Program-made: the position numbers and the translations under genes | Shown: piece after piece, positions 25,301-49,590 of the stretch | Position numbering within the stretch: position 1 is the first letter of the stretch | How the letters are laid out: each line of letters begins with the position of its first letter | DNA from: Amphiduros pacificus | Lineage: Eukaryota; Annelida; Polychaeta; Phyllodocida; Hesionidae | DNA: 64,000 bases | NCBI GenBank assembly: GCA_949316495.1 | Contig: OX439012.1 | Location: 29,430,435-29,494,434 of the forward strand | Reading direction: 5' to 3' | The notes under the pieces: generated by a model | What the model was told of the DNA's origin: nothing | What the model saw: the letters and a program-made list of their open reading frames with translations, nothing else | The model's database searches: none

Positions 25301-27828
25301 GGGGTAATACTTATCAATCTTGGAGGCAGAGATTTATCTGTAAGTTTATGAACTATAATATATGTCTTCTTGAATAATTAAGTTGACCTTGAGATCTTTT
25401 TTGAGACAGTAATTTGATCAGAGTGACTCAAAGGGAAATTGAATTGAATTATTCAACTTCTTCAAAATGACTAAGAATAGAAAAACATTTGATACATCTG
25501 TTTGTTACTTAATTTTCAATTAATGAAGTAAAATTGCCACATAAGAAAGCACTTTCCTCCTTCTATTTCAGAAAAAAACATATTATATCTCTGTATCCAA
25601 TAAAAACATAACACTGAAATAGATTATTGTAGATGCATGACTCAAAATGATAATGCAATAAAGAAAAAGTATACTGTAGAACAAATATAATTTTATAATG
25701 TTAATTTTATCATGGTTTTATAATATTAAAAACTAAAATGTAAAATTTCACATTTCATACTCAGGCCAGTTTCAAATCGTCATGTCATTTAAAACACCAA
25801 TTAGACTGAAAAGGGAGGGAACAATGATGTTTATGCCGTCAATTTATGATGTGTGTATCATTTTTCATTTTACTTCACAATTCTACTGTTACAGCTGTGG
25901 ATATAAAGATAAGGAATAATAAGTGTTTTTTTGCACTTCATCAAAATTTTCGAGAAAAAAAATCAATAAATGTATATTGCCTTTATGTCTCGGCATAGTT
26001 TCTGATGTCATCATGTCTTTCAAATTAGGATCTGTCTTGTTTGTTGGTGTGGCCATATCTCATGTTAATTGTATGATATGTGTGGGAAACATTATTCAAA
26101 ACCCCCTTTACACCGTTTTAATAATATAATGTTTTGCTTCAGTGTTGAACATTTAATGCCAGTCAGTACTATTTTTTGCTGAAAGTAAATGTAGAATGTC
26201 TTTTTAATTTATATCAGATACATGTTCGCTTATATTCTGAGGTATCGTCGGTAAAGTATCTTATGAGTTGAGCATACCATCCAAATCAGTGTTTTGTGCA
26301 AGAATAGGAATAAAATCGATATGTCCAGTTCTCAGAATGGGTGGAGACTTGGGGTTTGTGATGCCCCACAAAATGACATGATAGATTTTCTCTTGGACAA
26401 CAAAGGGTAAAAATAACATTCAGCAGATGCCACGTGGGTGTTCCCACTGTGTCTGGCTCAAAAGCGACTCACAATCAATGTTTTCTTTCTGCACAAACAC
26501 TGCATCTTTTCCTAGCACAGTTTTTTTCATTTAGTATGGCATAAATGTTGTATCAAGTAATTTAACCGGAAAGTTGTTTTGGGATGACACCACTTGACTT
26601 GTGTCTCACGCACCGTATGCTTCATTTGCTCAATCGGCAAAACTCGGCAATCCCCGGTGGCAATCGGCGATATCAAAGCGAGGCTGTGGGAAGACATCCT
26701 GATTTATTTCAAACAGAAGTGATAATCTGTTTGCCACTACCACAACAGTCACACCCCGCGGTGAAGGATGTGTTGATTCTCCTCTTGTCGGGTCACTTCA
26801 CACTTTTTTTTTCTCCAATGCTTCGCCTGGGGCGTGTTTTCGTCACTAAAAATACCTCTCCATTGTTTGAATTCATAATATGCATACGAAATTGTGAATT
26901 TTAGCTCTGTATTTTGATAAGCTTCCAATGAAGCCTGTAAACCACGAATCTTGGAGTGTTTCGTTCCGTACATTGCGTGTGCAAACTCCTGGACGTGTCC
27001 CAATGTCATAAATATTGAATTTTGAGTCCTTGCCAAATGAACATCCTTGGCCTTAGAATGTGACTAGTAATTAGTTCACTTTGATTCAATATTTGTGGCA
27101 AAACTTGCACATCCTCTCAAAACGACCTTAGCCTTTAATTAAGTAATGTTACAGTGCGTTCTTTGTTCAAACTTCATTTGTATTACTGGAACTCCTTTCT
27201 ACAATACAAGCAAGTTGACTGAATGGGTTCATTCATCTGTGAAAACATGTTTCTCTGAATGACCTCATTCACTGACCTCATTTTAAATTCAGACTGGAGA
27301 AAATTAGGTCATCTGAGGTGCGCATAAAACAAGAGTGAATTTAAATGAAAATCCGAAGAGATTATCTATGAATTCTGACCATTTCAATATTCAATATTAT
27401 TTTCAATATACAAATAATGAAATAAATATAATCGAATAATGGGCCCACCACAAAGTTACAGAAATTTCATTCCTTTGAACATTTAACCACTAATATTGAT
27501 TTAACTGTATCAACTGATGATTCCATTGAATTCACCAAGAAATAGGTAAAATGTGAAATCAGTTGATAAAAAAAGATTGACAACCTTCACGATATCCCGA
27601 TCTGGTATGAACAATACTTGGCCCCTTACAATCTTACCAAAAGACGCCATTTTGCTTTGGCTCCAGCACCAGACAGTAAGCTTTACGAATAAAGATCAGT
27701 TAACGGATCAAATATCAGCCTCCATGCATTGCAGTGAAAAGTTTAGCAGTTAATCTATCCTTTTAAAATTTTGTTATTTGATTTTTTTTCTTCAGATTTT
27801 CATTAAAATACCACCCTAATATCACTTA
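25301..27828. other. Gene-free sequence
   Basis: AT-rich except about 26.58-27.06 kb, which is GC-richer and non-repetitive. No exon recognised. Confidence 0.35.
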
Positions 27829-28052
27829 TGGGAATTATACAGTGCGGTTGTCACAGCATGGTTCTTATAAAATATGATTGTCCCAGCATGGGAATTATAT
27901 AGTGTGGTTGTCCCTGCATGTGAATTATATAGTGTGGTTGTCACAGCATTGAAATTATATAAAGTGGCTCTCACTCTATGGGAATAGTATTATTGTCTAA
28001 TGGAAATTGGTATTATTGTCTAATGGAAATTGGTATTATTGTCAAAATGTTA
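27829..28052. repeat. Two short tandem arrays (about 32 bp and 24 bp)
   Basis: About five diverged copies of a 32-bp unit (ATTATATAGTGTGGTTGTC, then ACAGCATGG) are followed by three copies of a 24-bp unit (TATTATTGTCTAATGGAAAT). Confidence 0.8.
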
Positions 28053-28856
28053 ACATTAGATAACATGTGACTGTTATAATATTTCAAAACTATATTACCC
28101 TATTTCTGATGAAATATGAGTACATGTTTCAATAAATATAAAATAGACTATGCGAAAATTCTTAATACACAGATTACAAAAAGAAAACACATCCTGATTC
28201 CAACAAAAGCTATATCAACAAAATTCGTAATCTCATATGTTAATTTGAAAACGTTTTCAGAATCAATAAAGTGTCAAAAACAATTTTAACACTTTATTAA
28301 TTAATATGAGATTCTAAATATGTTAATTCATATCTGGGCACCACATTTTATCAATTATTAAGATGCATTTCTTTATTTCTTAATTAGTGTATTGCTCATT
28401 AAAACACAAACAAAAACCTTTGAGATCATGTGTCCCTATCTTAATTATGTGCATCAAAAGTTTTATTGAGATTCAAATTTCCCTTGTGAATTTTTTGTTG
28501 TTGAAATTATGAAAAATGTTTGATTTCAATGTAATCGAACCAGCATGAAAATCAATTTAAAGCCTTAGACCACTTGAGTTTCATGCAGCTGCTGGGGACG
28601 GGAAATCTGACCTTGAATGATGGAAAAAGGCAGACATTTACATGTTATTCTCCAAAGAAAATTTGTTATCCCTAATATAAAAAGTAGAACTTTGTCATGA
28701 CAAATGGCGATCAATTACATATTAACTTCATCGAGATAACTAGAAGTCATTTTTCGTGCTTATTTGTATTATAGATGGCACCACGTGACATTCCTAACCT
28801 GGCAATAAAATTGTCAGCATCTTTTGAGTATTTATCTTATCTAAGATATAGGAATT
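28053..28856. other. AT-rich sequence, nothing recognised
   Basis: Single-copy with no exon or repeat seen. Confidence 0.4.
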
Positions 28857-28976
28857 GCCCCCCCCCCCAAAAACAAAAACAAAAAAAAACAAACAAAAAA
28901 CAAAAAACAAAAAAGCCCCCCCCCAAAAAAAACAACAAAAAACAACAACAAAAAAACAACAAAACAACAACAAAAC
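28857..28976. repeat. C/A low-complexity tract
   Basis: Two short poly(C) runs (about 9 and 10) interleaved with A-rich AAAC/AAC runs. The Lys/Gln-rich and Phe-rich frames here are artefacts. Confidence 0.9.
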
Positions 28977-31900
28977 TGTCATTGTCGCCTCCTTGCTGAA
29001 GCGATTGTGTAGGACATTGTTGTGAACATTTCACATATCAGATGGAATGTTGTTGGTTTCTAACCAAGAACAATACAAAGAAAATGTGGGAACAACGCTT
29101 TCTATGTCGGACAGGGCCTGGAACAATCTACGGCATATCAAGACCAAATGACTTGCCTAAGGGATATCCATCATGTGAAATATGTTCCTTCTGACCAGTC
29201 TTTATTCCAATCATAAAGCGCATCTCTTTGTTGTTGGCTTTGGATGTGCAGCAAGCCAGCTCAAGGTTAAAGTGGACCTGCATGGAATGCAGAGCATTTG
29301 TTGTTTTTCCCATTTTCAACCCTTTCAGGACATACACGTCATACATATATATTTTGGTAGAAGTCTTCCCAATATTTGAAATGTTGTCTTTTTTTCCTAT
29401 TTGAGATTATGTTATATGGACATTTATCTCATATTTATGATTGTTATATCAAATTAACCCTCATTGATAGTTCACACATTTCTTCGTGTCATTCATCGTG
29501 TTATTGCAGATCTCAGCCTATTTGTAAAAGACAAGTAAACGAAATGCAGTTTCTTGAAATTGAATATGAAAACATGGCCACGTAAAGGGCAAAATGACAA
29601 AAGGTCACTTTGGCCTTTGGTGAAACAAACAATCTATACTAAGCCCACTGTGAAGAGAATGTCTCTTCGTTATATTCAGTGTTGGTGTCATGACATCCCG
29701 GTCATCTGTGAGTCCGGAGTTTAGAACTAATTCCCTCTTGTACAACACGCCACAAATCTTCATCTTGGAAACCAGAACTGACTGCCACTATCCCCGCGGA
29801 CGGCACAAAATCTGCCAACTTCACGTGTGTCCACACTGATCTCACGAGATCTGGCGAGACTTGTGTCCGGGGCATGCGCATTGGAATTAACAAGATGGCC
29901 ACTATGCAAGGACCTTAATTTTAGTGATTCACCGCACACGGAGGTGGGATTATAGTCATATTCGAATGGAAGAAGTGAACATGACTGCGACTCAGCTCTG
30001 TAATTGGTCTTATTAGGGAGTATTTGTCCAAGGCAGCTGCTTCTGACACGCTGTAAAACCCTCAGTATATACATTACGGCAACCACAAGGACCCCATCCT
30101 AGGGAATGTCTGTTATTTGTCCAACTGTAAAACCTGCCATCGTATTTTCTTCACATTTGTACTGATGATCTTTTTTTTTCAGTTCAACACATTGAATGTG
30201 GACTACACAAATTACAACAAAGGGCAGATTAATTCAATAATCTTCTCAAGATAACAAATTATTATAGCTCCTTGTTTCAACAACAATTAATGAAAAGTGA
30301 TCTTTTTAAAAACGCTACGATAAAATGTTAAAGGATTCAATTTCACAGATTGCCTTGATTGAGTATCTATAATTCTCAGATAAAACAGTGTAATTCATAA
30401 TTCATTTAAATGTCAGCAGGTGGAAACAATGGCTGCTGAACAAAGCAGGTAAGTTTAAAAAATCGCTTTAACATCTGTTGTCAATACCATGGGCTGAATT
30501 CTTTCAGCATGAGATCCATATAATTTATTTCAGGAAATAGAAGTGAAATAGGGAGAGGGAATAAAAAGGCTGCAATAGAAATGAATAAGAGTATTGGTTA
30601 AAGCATTCACATTAACCCTAATAGGAAATGTCAATTTTGAAATACATTCAAATTATATAAGATGAAATATGATCCCATTTCATGCGATGCAAAAAATATC
30701 TAAATCTAACTTATCTTAATAAGTCTCTCTTCGTGTATGAGTAAAGAGTTCTCAATATTTCTTCACTAATATTTGAATATAAAAACAGTAACAATTTGAT
30801 ATTTATATTAATAACCTACAATCATGAATAGAATTTAAAAGCGAATTGTGTTTGCTGTATTAAATTTTCATGTATCTACAGTATTCACTAGTGTTAAGGT
30901 TAAAACAAAGAGTTCACTCTGTTGCTTCCATTAACAATATGATGCTTTCTTGTATCTTTACATTTTTATTTACTCTGTTGAAAAAGGCATAAATGTACGT
31001 GCCTTTACGGCGTTGTGAATTCAACATTTTCAACATTTTAAATAGATGAAACGGCACATGTGGCAACACCATCCTTCCTTTATCTTCAATCAGGATTTGA
31101 TGAATAGTAATTTGAACATAATTTGATATAACACCTAATTAATTCCAAAGTTTTTGTCAAAGCATTACTATTGAATTCCATCTTGTTACCCTTTCTGTTC
31201 ATAATCTTACAAAATCCATTAAGTTTGCATGATAACTCACACCTCTTTTTGTCGAGGGATATCATGTTTTGCGACACCTTTCCTGCCAATGATGAATTGC
31301 ATGCATTTTAAGTTTAGGTGGGTAGCATTTTTTGCTCTTTTTAAATGTTGAATATATTTTACATGATTGAACCACTCTATAAATGAATAAGAGATGTCTC
31401 CATGATGATTTGATATGAAATGTCCAATGCGTTAACGTTTGTGTTCTTATTTGTTACAGAAATGTGCTAAGATTGTTGTAGATAGCTCTTCTTCCCTCCA
31501 CTCCCTCTCAATCATGTATTATGCTTATTTATTATAGCCGTCCATACTTTTCATTATAATATAGCTTAAATCAGGCAAACAGAACCAAGTCACTGGGGTT
31601 CAATGCCCTTCTCTTTATGATAGGCGACTGGAATCGTTCTTTTGCATTTTCACAAAGGCATTTAAGTTCCATCTCATGCCTTGGTTATTTGATGTGGGGA
31701 AAAGCTTTGAAAAAAAGAACAACTCATTACTGAGATTATCATGCAGCAAACCTCGGCCGATAGTATGATAGACTGACATCTTAAAACTAATCTCTCCCTT
31801 GTGAATTAAATACCATGATTGCCAAAAAGGGTTCTGGTTGTTATATTCATATGTGATTCCATTGGATTTATTGACAAATAATCAAAATCACACAATGATA

Positions 31901-32226
31901 TGGGTCACACACGATTGTGAAGGATTTGGCGACTATTTCCAAACTTTAGGGTACACTTCTGATGTGTGGAGGTCAAGTAGAGAAAACATCAAAGAGAAGA
32001 CCTCTTTGATGTTACCTGTAAGATTGTGGTAGCTGAGATAATTCCTTAATACCAGCAATCTGTGATTCATGTTCCCTTACTTGTTTACAGGTAAATCCTT
32101 CTGATATTATTTAAAAAATAACAGCAATACGTTGGTTGACGATTTACAGCTGTTTTGAAGTAGCATTTTCTTTTTCTTTGCAGTCCATCTTCCCGTCACT
32201 AGTTGTCAGCTTTGACAACTATAAGC
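28977..32226. other. Gene-free sequence with one promoter-like GC-richer island
   Basis: Mostly AT-rich single-copy DNA. About 29.69-30.09 kb is GC-richer, with overlapping minus-strand frames of 66 and 108 codons that match no family I know, and a cluster of promoter-type motifs listed separately. Confidence 0.35.
29822..29900. promoter_or_regulatory. Cluster of housekeeping-promoter-type motifs
   Basis: Within 80 bases: an E-box CACGTG (29822-29827), TCTCACGAGA (29840-29849, one base from the TCTCGCGAGA element), the NRF1-like GCATGCGCA (29872-29880) and the YY1-like AAGATGGCC (29892-29900, plus orientation). In vertebrates these co-occur at CpG-type promoters. No downstream gene is visible, so this is a candidate TSS or enhancer only. 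Confidence 0.3.
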
Positions 32227-32245
32227 TTTGGGGGGGGGGGGGGGA
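32227..32245 (+). repeat. Poly(G) run
   Basis: About 16 consecutive G, isolated. Confidence 0.9.
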
Positions 32246-34975
32246 TAGAATCAGTTAGATAATGACACACCTTGGCTGAGGTGGACAAGGAAACAATAGT
32301 TCCACACCTTGATATCAATTACAGTTATTATATACATAACAAGAGTACTAAGAACAGCAAGCAGACAGTGCAGTAGAAACAAAGTATACCTAAGTCGGCG
32401 CTTAACTACATGTTTGAGACCAGTAGGTGGCATAATGTGAGAATGGCAGCACTTAATCTTCTGAATGATATCAATTTATTCTTATTTTCTCAGAAACTGC
32501 AATAAATTGACATCTGTGATTTATAATTAGAGGAAAGGGATTCACGGACGCAAATACTTCCCTCCGTGGATGTAGTTATTGACTTCTGTACACTCCGGAT
32601 ATTAGGGTTGGGATTAGTATGGGACGGACCATTTTGTATTGTTGGGGATGGTGTGAAAAAAAAATAGTTATAATATTTTGTGAGAGACCGATCGCTAAAC
32701 CAACAAAAAGTTTGTTTACAATCGATTACTTTATTTTAGTTTGTTCTCAATGTCCTAGTTTTTTTATCTACACTTTTATCAGCTTACTTCCTGAATGTTA
32801 AATGGCCTTTCCTTGAGGTCAACCCCCACCGTTAGCTTATCTTTAACTCATTTCCTTTTTATAGATTTGTACTCAGACATTTATCATTGATGGCTATATC
32901 AGGTTAGACCGGAATGAGAGTGATCAACACAACATAGTGTCAGTAAAATGATACAAACATGCTATATCAATCAGGCCATTGAGTCAATTACATGAAAGCA
33001 ATATTGACCTCTCACCACCTACAATATATATGGTATAATGACACCAAATAATATATTTATATAAATGTAACCTTTAGTTCTTGTTGAAATCAAGCCTCTA
33101 GGTTAGTCGATATTTGAATGTTCACGAGGAGAGTGTATAATTGTTAATGTTAACCAATAAAACCCAATACCGAATCCAAATGTTTTGAATGAAAATCATA
33201 AATGAACTTTGCAACTCACAGAACAGACATTATATCCTTTTCCTTATTTCTTTCATCTAAAAAATGATTTTTAAAGAACTGGGAGCCGAGAACAAAATAC
33301 TTAATTTGCACACAATTGATTTATTTACTAAATCTACCACAACCAGGCTTACCTAACGTTACATTAATGCTGTACCATTTATTGACCGCCGCGCCATCTG
33401 GCGGCTACCTGTGGCATTAACGCTAGATAATCATACAAACATACATAGAATATCTTAATTAACCACACATATACATAAATAATACATTACATTCACAATT
33501 ACATAAACGCTAATGTATGACTAATGCCTATGATTGACAATACATGAATGAACCCATAAAGCGGTATAATAGCCAAATATGGAATATTACATGTTAAATT
33601 AACACTCATCCTGCTAAAGGGTGGGAAGGTGGGTGAGAGCGGTGGTCAGCAACAGAATGATTTTGAATTGGCCCGCCTGCCAATGCTCAAGACCACCACG
33701 TGACCACGCGCCGTTGCTAGGCTACTGGGCACCCCTACTGGGTGTGACCCCTGACCTGACTAATGCGACACCTAACGGCTCCCCAACTTTAACCCCCCTT
33801 ATTCATAAGCTAACATTTTTGGTCACAATTGCCATATTTCCAGTTGGGTGTGTCTGTGCACCTGTTCATCAGTGGAATCGTCCATAATTTATATTTTCTC
33901 AATCTTTGCCCTTACATTATCTGCAAGGTAGGGCGTTCATCAGTAACTAAGTACATATGGAATACAAAAGAACTTTAAAAAAATAATTCAGTTGATATCA
34001 GAAATATAATACGTTTTTCAGAAGGTCCATGTCAAAATGAATAATATGTAATATGGAATTTGTAGATTACTCTCGACCAGTTGTCATTTATTTTTAACAA
34101 TTTCTTTTTTTTAGGAATAATGAAAGAATAGAGACAACCCAAGTCATCCACATGAAATATTAAAATAAAAATACCTTGTAAAATTAATATAAAACACAAA
34201 GAAATACAATGAATATGAACTTAATTCATTATGCATTGACGTCTCTGCTATAGTTTTACACAATTCTATCATGCAACTGAAAATAGAACCCCCCTACAAA
34301 TTGCATTTCGGTGAGTGACATCGAGACATCAAGATATTAGATGGCACGTTCTTATCTTATTGGACAAAGGTGTATGAAAGGCCCGATGATCTGGTATAAC
34401 AAGAAGCATATCGATTGCCTTTGTTCAAAGAAGACTTTGGTTCATATTTCAATGATTCTGCAGTGGACGTCAAGTTATTCCATTACTACCAGAGGAGCCT
34501 TACCTCCAATCACAGGTGCATTGAGGCTCTGATATACCGTGCTAAATGTATCTCATTTCTATTTGTTAAACATGAGCAGACTTTCTTAAAGTTTCACTCA
34601 TGATCTTCTCTTTGAAACCGGCATAATATGAATGAAACAATATGCGGTTCTTTTAAACTTAATGTCATTGAGGCTTGAAAAGGTTTAAATAATGTACAAA
34701 GATTCATTTAATTTCCTTTCTCTGGTTTATGCATTATATTACCTAACTAATATTTCTAAGACTGTTGAATAATAGGGCACTGTCTATTCAATTTAAGGGG
34801 TTATTTCTTTTTATAAAATCAATGATCTATGAGGATAAGGGAGTTGCTTAATTAGTTTATTGTCGCACCTTTCTAAATATGGGAGTATTAAGTTTATTTT
34901 CACACCTTTCTAAATATGGGATCAATTCAGTTTATTTTCGAACCTTTTTACTTGACAGAATATATAAACATAAGA
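32246..34975. other. Gene-free sequence
   Basis: Single-copy. About 33.60-33.80 kb is GC-richer and contains GTTGCTAGGC, a partial RFX X-box-like word. A CTCF-like core sits at 33391-33400. No exon recognised. Confidence 0.35.
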
Positions 34976-37989
<3,014 letters not shown>

Positions 37990-38260
37990 AATAACTATAT
38001 TCTCTCATCTCTGGCCTGTTTACCCCTCACCACTGCGTAATCATCTCCCTTGCCATTGGATCGTTTTTCCCTCAGACCCTCTCCCTCATCACCGACCTGT
38101 CTGTCCCTCACCACTCTGTGACCCTCTCCCTTGTTATTGGACTGTCCCTTCCACACCACTATATGACCCTCTCTCTCATCACCGAACTCTCCGTCCCTCA
38201 CCAATATGTGACCCCTTCCCTCATCACCGAACTGTCCATCCCTCCACACTATGTAACATA
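37990..38260. repeat. About 45-bp pyrimidine-rich tandem repeat, five to six copies
   Basis: Diverged units containing CATCACCGAACTGTC, CCTCACCA and TATGTGACCCT. The minus frame of 91 codons here is a repeat artefact (GDEGEGH-type periodicity). Confidence 0.75.
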
Positions 38261-39470
38261 CGCATGACATTTAAGGAATTTCACCATCAATCATAATGGA
38301 AATCATTTTGGCTCCAGTGCAAGAATTCAAGACCATAATAAGAAAAATCTCATTTTAAGTATATGATGGCATGAATTATATCCAAACCTCTCTAAGTTCA
38401 ACTCTTGTTGACTTGCATTTACATGCAAACAATTCTTGAAATAAAACTTGATATTTCTTTTAAACATGCACGCATTTTAAAGTGTATTTTATTTTTAAAA
38501 TGATTTAGGTTAAATAACACGATATTCATTCCTTTCACTATATTAAGGAGAGTAGACTTTCCGAATAACATATAAAAAATCAACATATCTAATAAAAAGG
38601 ATTATTTAATGGCCTAATCATGTTGTCAAATAAGATTGCTATTTTGAGATATAACTACTGACTTCAAAGTTTCATTATTGTTTTTATAAGACTGTGAAAG
38701 AGTTATATTACATATGTCAGTCTTCAAATATACGTGTTCGGCGCAAGAGAGATGCCTTTCGGCCATCTTGGTTTACAGTGTTTTCACAGCTAGGCTCAAG
38801 TTATCACAAATAATTAATATTGATGAAAACATATACATTGGTCCAGATTTTCTTGTTCCAACTATAGACTTGTGCTATATGAATACTGAAATCACACAAG
38901 ATACAAAAGAAACCAAATACTTATCTCCCCGAAAACATAAATAATGTATTAAGGAAAGCCTGTAAGTTCAGCATTCATCAGAGACTGATGGGAAGATGCA
39001 TGTAAATACCATCTATGTATATACATATGTGAATCTATAGCATCTCCTGACAGATACTAATCACAAGGCACAAACATCAACCAAACACCATGTTAGAACT
39101 GATACTTTTTCCCTTAACCATGTCAAGATCATAAAGGAAGCGAGATAAACGAACGTGCCATTGCTTTATTACATGGCTTTAGTCAAAAGAGACAGAAACA
39201 TTTCCCTCTCATTGTATGGTTTGGTATTTGGAAGACCGTCATTTGACTATATGTTTGATATATCGGATAGCAAAAGTGGACACACTTTGCTCTTCAAGGC
39301 AAAATGTCAATCATGTATACAGTTGTGCTTATACACGAGTAAATACGGTAACAAACCTGGAAGCTGTATGAAACAACAATTAGAGTTTCAGATGATCTTG
39401 AGGAAACCTGTTCCGTTTGATGTGAAATGTGAATATTATGTGATTAAATGTATCGAGGAATACCTTGCAC
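38261..39470. other. AT-rich sequence, no gene
   Basis: A 108-codon frame at 39155-39481 shows no known domain, ends in the TA tract and lacks splice context, so I do not call it. Confidence 0.4.

Positions 39471-39553
<83 letters not shown>
39471..39553. repeat. (AT)n tract, 83 bp
   Basis: Pure run, followed by TA-rich TATATAC palindromes to about 39612. Confidence 0.95.
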
Positions 39554-39557
<4 letters not shown>

Positions 39558-39615
39558 CGTGTATATACACTATGTATATATACATATCTGCGTGACATAT
39601 CTACATATATATGAA

Positions 39616-39641
39616 TGTCACGTGATAAATATCACGTGACA
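39616..39641. promoter_or_regulatory. Palindromic pair of TCACGTGA E-boxes
   Basis: TGTCACGTGAT, four bases, then ATCACGTGACA: an exact 11-base dyad in which each arm carries the MITF/TFE-type TCACGTGA core. It could be a bHLH-ZIP site, or simply part of the TA-tract flank. Confidence 0.3.
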
Positions 39642-43183
<3,542 letters not shown>

Positions 43184-43185
43184 CT

Positions 43186-43223
43186 ATGAGTGTTGGGCAT
43201 GTATGCTTAATGTAAATTGTCTG
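43186..43223 (+). repeat. 38-bp TA-tract flank, copy 1
   Basis: Starts ATGAGTGTTGGGCATGTATG. Its reverse complement occurs at 48538-48575 with one difference in 38, also adjoining a TA tract. Confidence 0.9.
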
Positions 43224-44270
43224 ATTCTTAATGTACAATGTGCCCACTCAAAATGAGTGTACACTAGCAAGAATATTGTGTTCCAACACACGTCGAGAGA
43301 CCAATATTTATGTTTTTGCGCTCATTGTGAAAGAGAAATTAACGTCTTGAGTTAGGAATCTGTCTTGTCCTATTATCATGATCATTTGTATGTAAGGACA
43401 GGAATGTCTCATAGTGTTGCGAAAGAAAGGTATTTAATATTTATAAATAAATAAAAATAAATAAACAAATAAATAGATAAATAAAAAAAATAAACAAGAA
43501 AAAGTGGTGCTCCACATGTAACACGGATGGGAAAAAAATTAACAAACAAAACAAAAATTGCAATAAACAAAACAAAAATTACAACAAACAAAACAAAAAT
43601 TACAACAAACAAAACAAAAATTTGAATAAACAACAAAAAAATCATTTAAACATAAACGATCATTGCAAATTGATGGGGTAGTTGAAATTATTTTTATTCA
43701 TCTTTTAAAAACATTTAATTTGGTATATGAACGATTTTTTTAGCACAATTGTTTGCAAAGATGTGCCTTTTCATTGGGTTGGCCAGAGGTAATAGTTTGC
43801 GTGTGCCTCTGGTGGACAGTGTGCCTTTTCATGCTCGATTGCGTAAGTTTCTTTATTATCGCTCAGACGCTATCGCAAATCATCGATCCGACTTTTGCAT
43901 GTCATTTCTGTTCTAATTGTCCGATTTACACCAAATTTGAACTAAACTTACTTTAAATTCTTTGTTCTATCGATTGGGAACCATTTCCAAGCAATTTAAA
44001 GGGATAATTTCATGCAACGATAGACGAGCATGACGACATTATTTTTGAACGTTCTGCTTTGTTTACATGACGCACTTCTTTTCTTTTGTTCACTTCTTTT
44101 AGATATGTATTCATTCGCCGGACGCATGCGCGAATTGGAATCTTTCGCAAGCAGACGACGAACACTCCACAGTGGCGTCAGTTGCTTTAACAATTATGAC
44201 CACAGAAAAAAACGAATTACAACCCACAGGAAACGACTACCCATTTCCCACGATCATACCGATCACAGAA
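43224..44270. other. A-rich low-complexity DNA and a short GC-richer stretch
   Basis: About 43440-43640 is A-rich, including about four copies of a roughly 20-base AACAAAACAAAAATTACAAC-type unit. About 44100-44170 is CpG-richer and holds the NRF1-like CGCATGCGCG (44123-44132). No gene recognised. Confidence 0.4.
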
Positions 44271-44345
44271 TAACACGGATAGTTCCCTTTTTGGAAAGTC
44301 ATTGCCTGTCGGCAATGACTTTCAAAAAAGGAACCATCCGTGTTA
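44271..44345. repeat. Near-perfect hairpin, 36-bp stem and 4-base loop
   Basis: The left arm TAACACGGATAGTTCCCTTT, then TTGGAAAGTCATTGCC, pairs with the right arm GGCAATGACTTTC to CCATCCGTGTTA across the loop TGTC, with about three differences. An A-rich run and a TA tract follow. Confidence 0.85.
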
Positions 44346-44388
44346 CAAAAAAATAAAAAAATAAAAAAAAATAGATAGATAGATAAAT

Positions 44389-48537
<4,149 letters not shown>

Positions 48538-48575
48538 CAGACAATTTACATTAGGCATACATGCCCAACACTCAT
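48538..48575 (-). repeat. 38-bp TA-tract flank, copy 2 (inverted)
   Basis: Reverse complement of 43186-43223 with one mismatch. A (TA)n tract starts seven bases to its right, and TA-rich DNA also lies to its left. Confidence 0.9.
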
Positions 48576-48579
48576 ATTC

Positions 48580-48702
<123 letters not shown>

Positions 48703-48723
48703 TAAATAGTGGATAAGTGGATA

Positions 48724-48780
48724 AACTACCTGTAAACTACCTGTAAACTACCTGTAAACTACCTGTAAACTACCTGTAAT
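48724..48780. repeat. 11-bp tandem repeat, five copies
   Basis: TAAACTACCTG repeated five times, next to the TA tract. Confidence 0.9.
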
Positions 48781-49235
48781 ATTTATCACTGTACTTGGGG
48801 CCCCTAGCACACTGTTGCCTTTAGTTTTTTTCAGTTGTGAGGAGGTCAGGCGTGTTTTATTGGCCATTACACTTAGCATACTCTGTCAATACAAAGAGCG
48901 GATCACATTTTTGTTCTTGGTGAGTATCAAACCATTTAATCAAGATTAGATTTCCATTTATGCACAAACCTATTTCAGCCTTTGTTATCTAACCGGATTC
49001 TTTAATGCAGATCTTATCAGGCTGCTGCCAAAGTCAATACCACCAAGGCGCGGAACATCTATATCATTGCGCAAAATGTATTGTTCGTAACTCCTGAGTA
49101 AATCACTCTCAATTTCTCTCAACCAATCTAAGCAAGGCATTTCTTATCGAAGGTTGACAACAAGGTATGACATTTGTCTTTCCTTGCCCACAATTCTTCT
49201 TTGCATAAAATAAAGGCAAGTATGTAAATGAACCA
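48781..49235. other. Single-copy sequence, no gene
   Basis: Nothing recognised. Confidence 0.4.
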
Positions 49236-49590
49236 ATTTCATGGTAAATAAGCAATTGGTAAATAAGTTAATGGTAAACAAGTTAATGCTTAATAAGCTA
49301 ATGGTAAACAAGTTAATGGTAAATAAGCTAATGGTAAATAAGCTAATGGTTAATAAGCTAGTGGTAATAAGCTAATGGTAAACAAGTTAATGCTTAATAA
49401 GCTAATGGTAAATAAGCTAATGGTAAACAAGTTAATGGTAAATAAGCTAATGGTAAATAAGCTAATGGTAAACAAGTTAATGGTTAATAAGCTAATGGTA
49501 AATAAGCTAGTGGTAAACAAGCTAATGGTAAACAAGTTAATGGTAAATAGGCTAATGGTAACAAATCTAATGCTGAATAAACCAATTACT
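49236..49590. repeat. 15-bp minisatellite, about 24 copies
   Basis: The unit ATGGTAAATAAGCTA with TTAATG and GTGG variants. 15 is a multiple of three, which explains the MVNKL-periodic frame. Confidence 0.95.

Noticed and set aside
29760-30086. 108-codon minus-strand ORF in a GC-richer patch
   Set aside because: No known domain, and overlapping frames are equally open. GC-richer DNA alone can explain it.
39155-39481. 108-codon ORF
   Set aside because: No recognisable domain; it runs into the TA tract and has no splice sites that make a longer frame.
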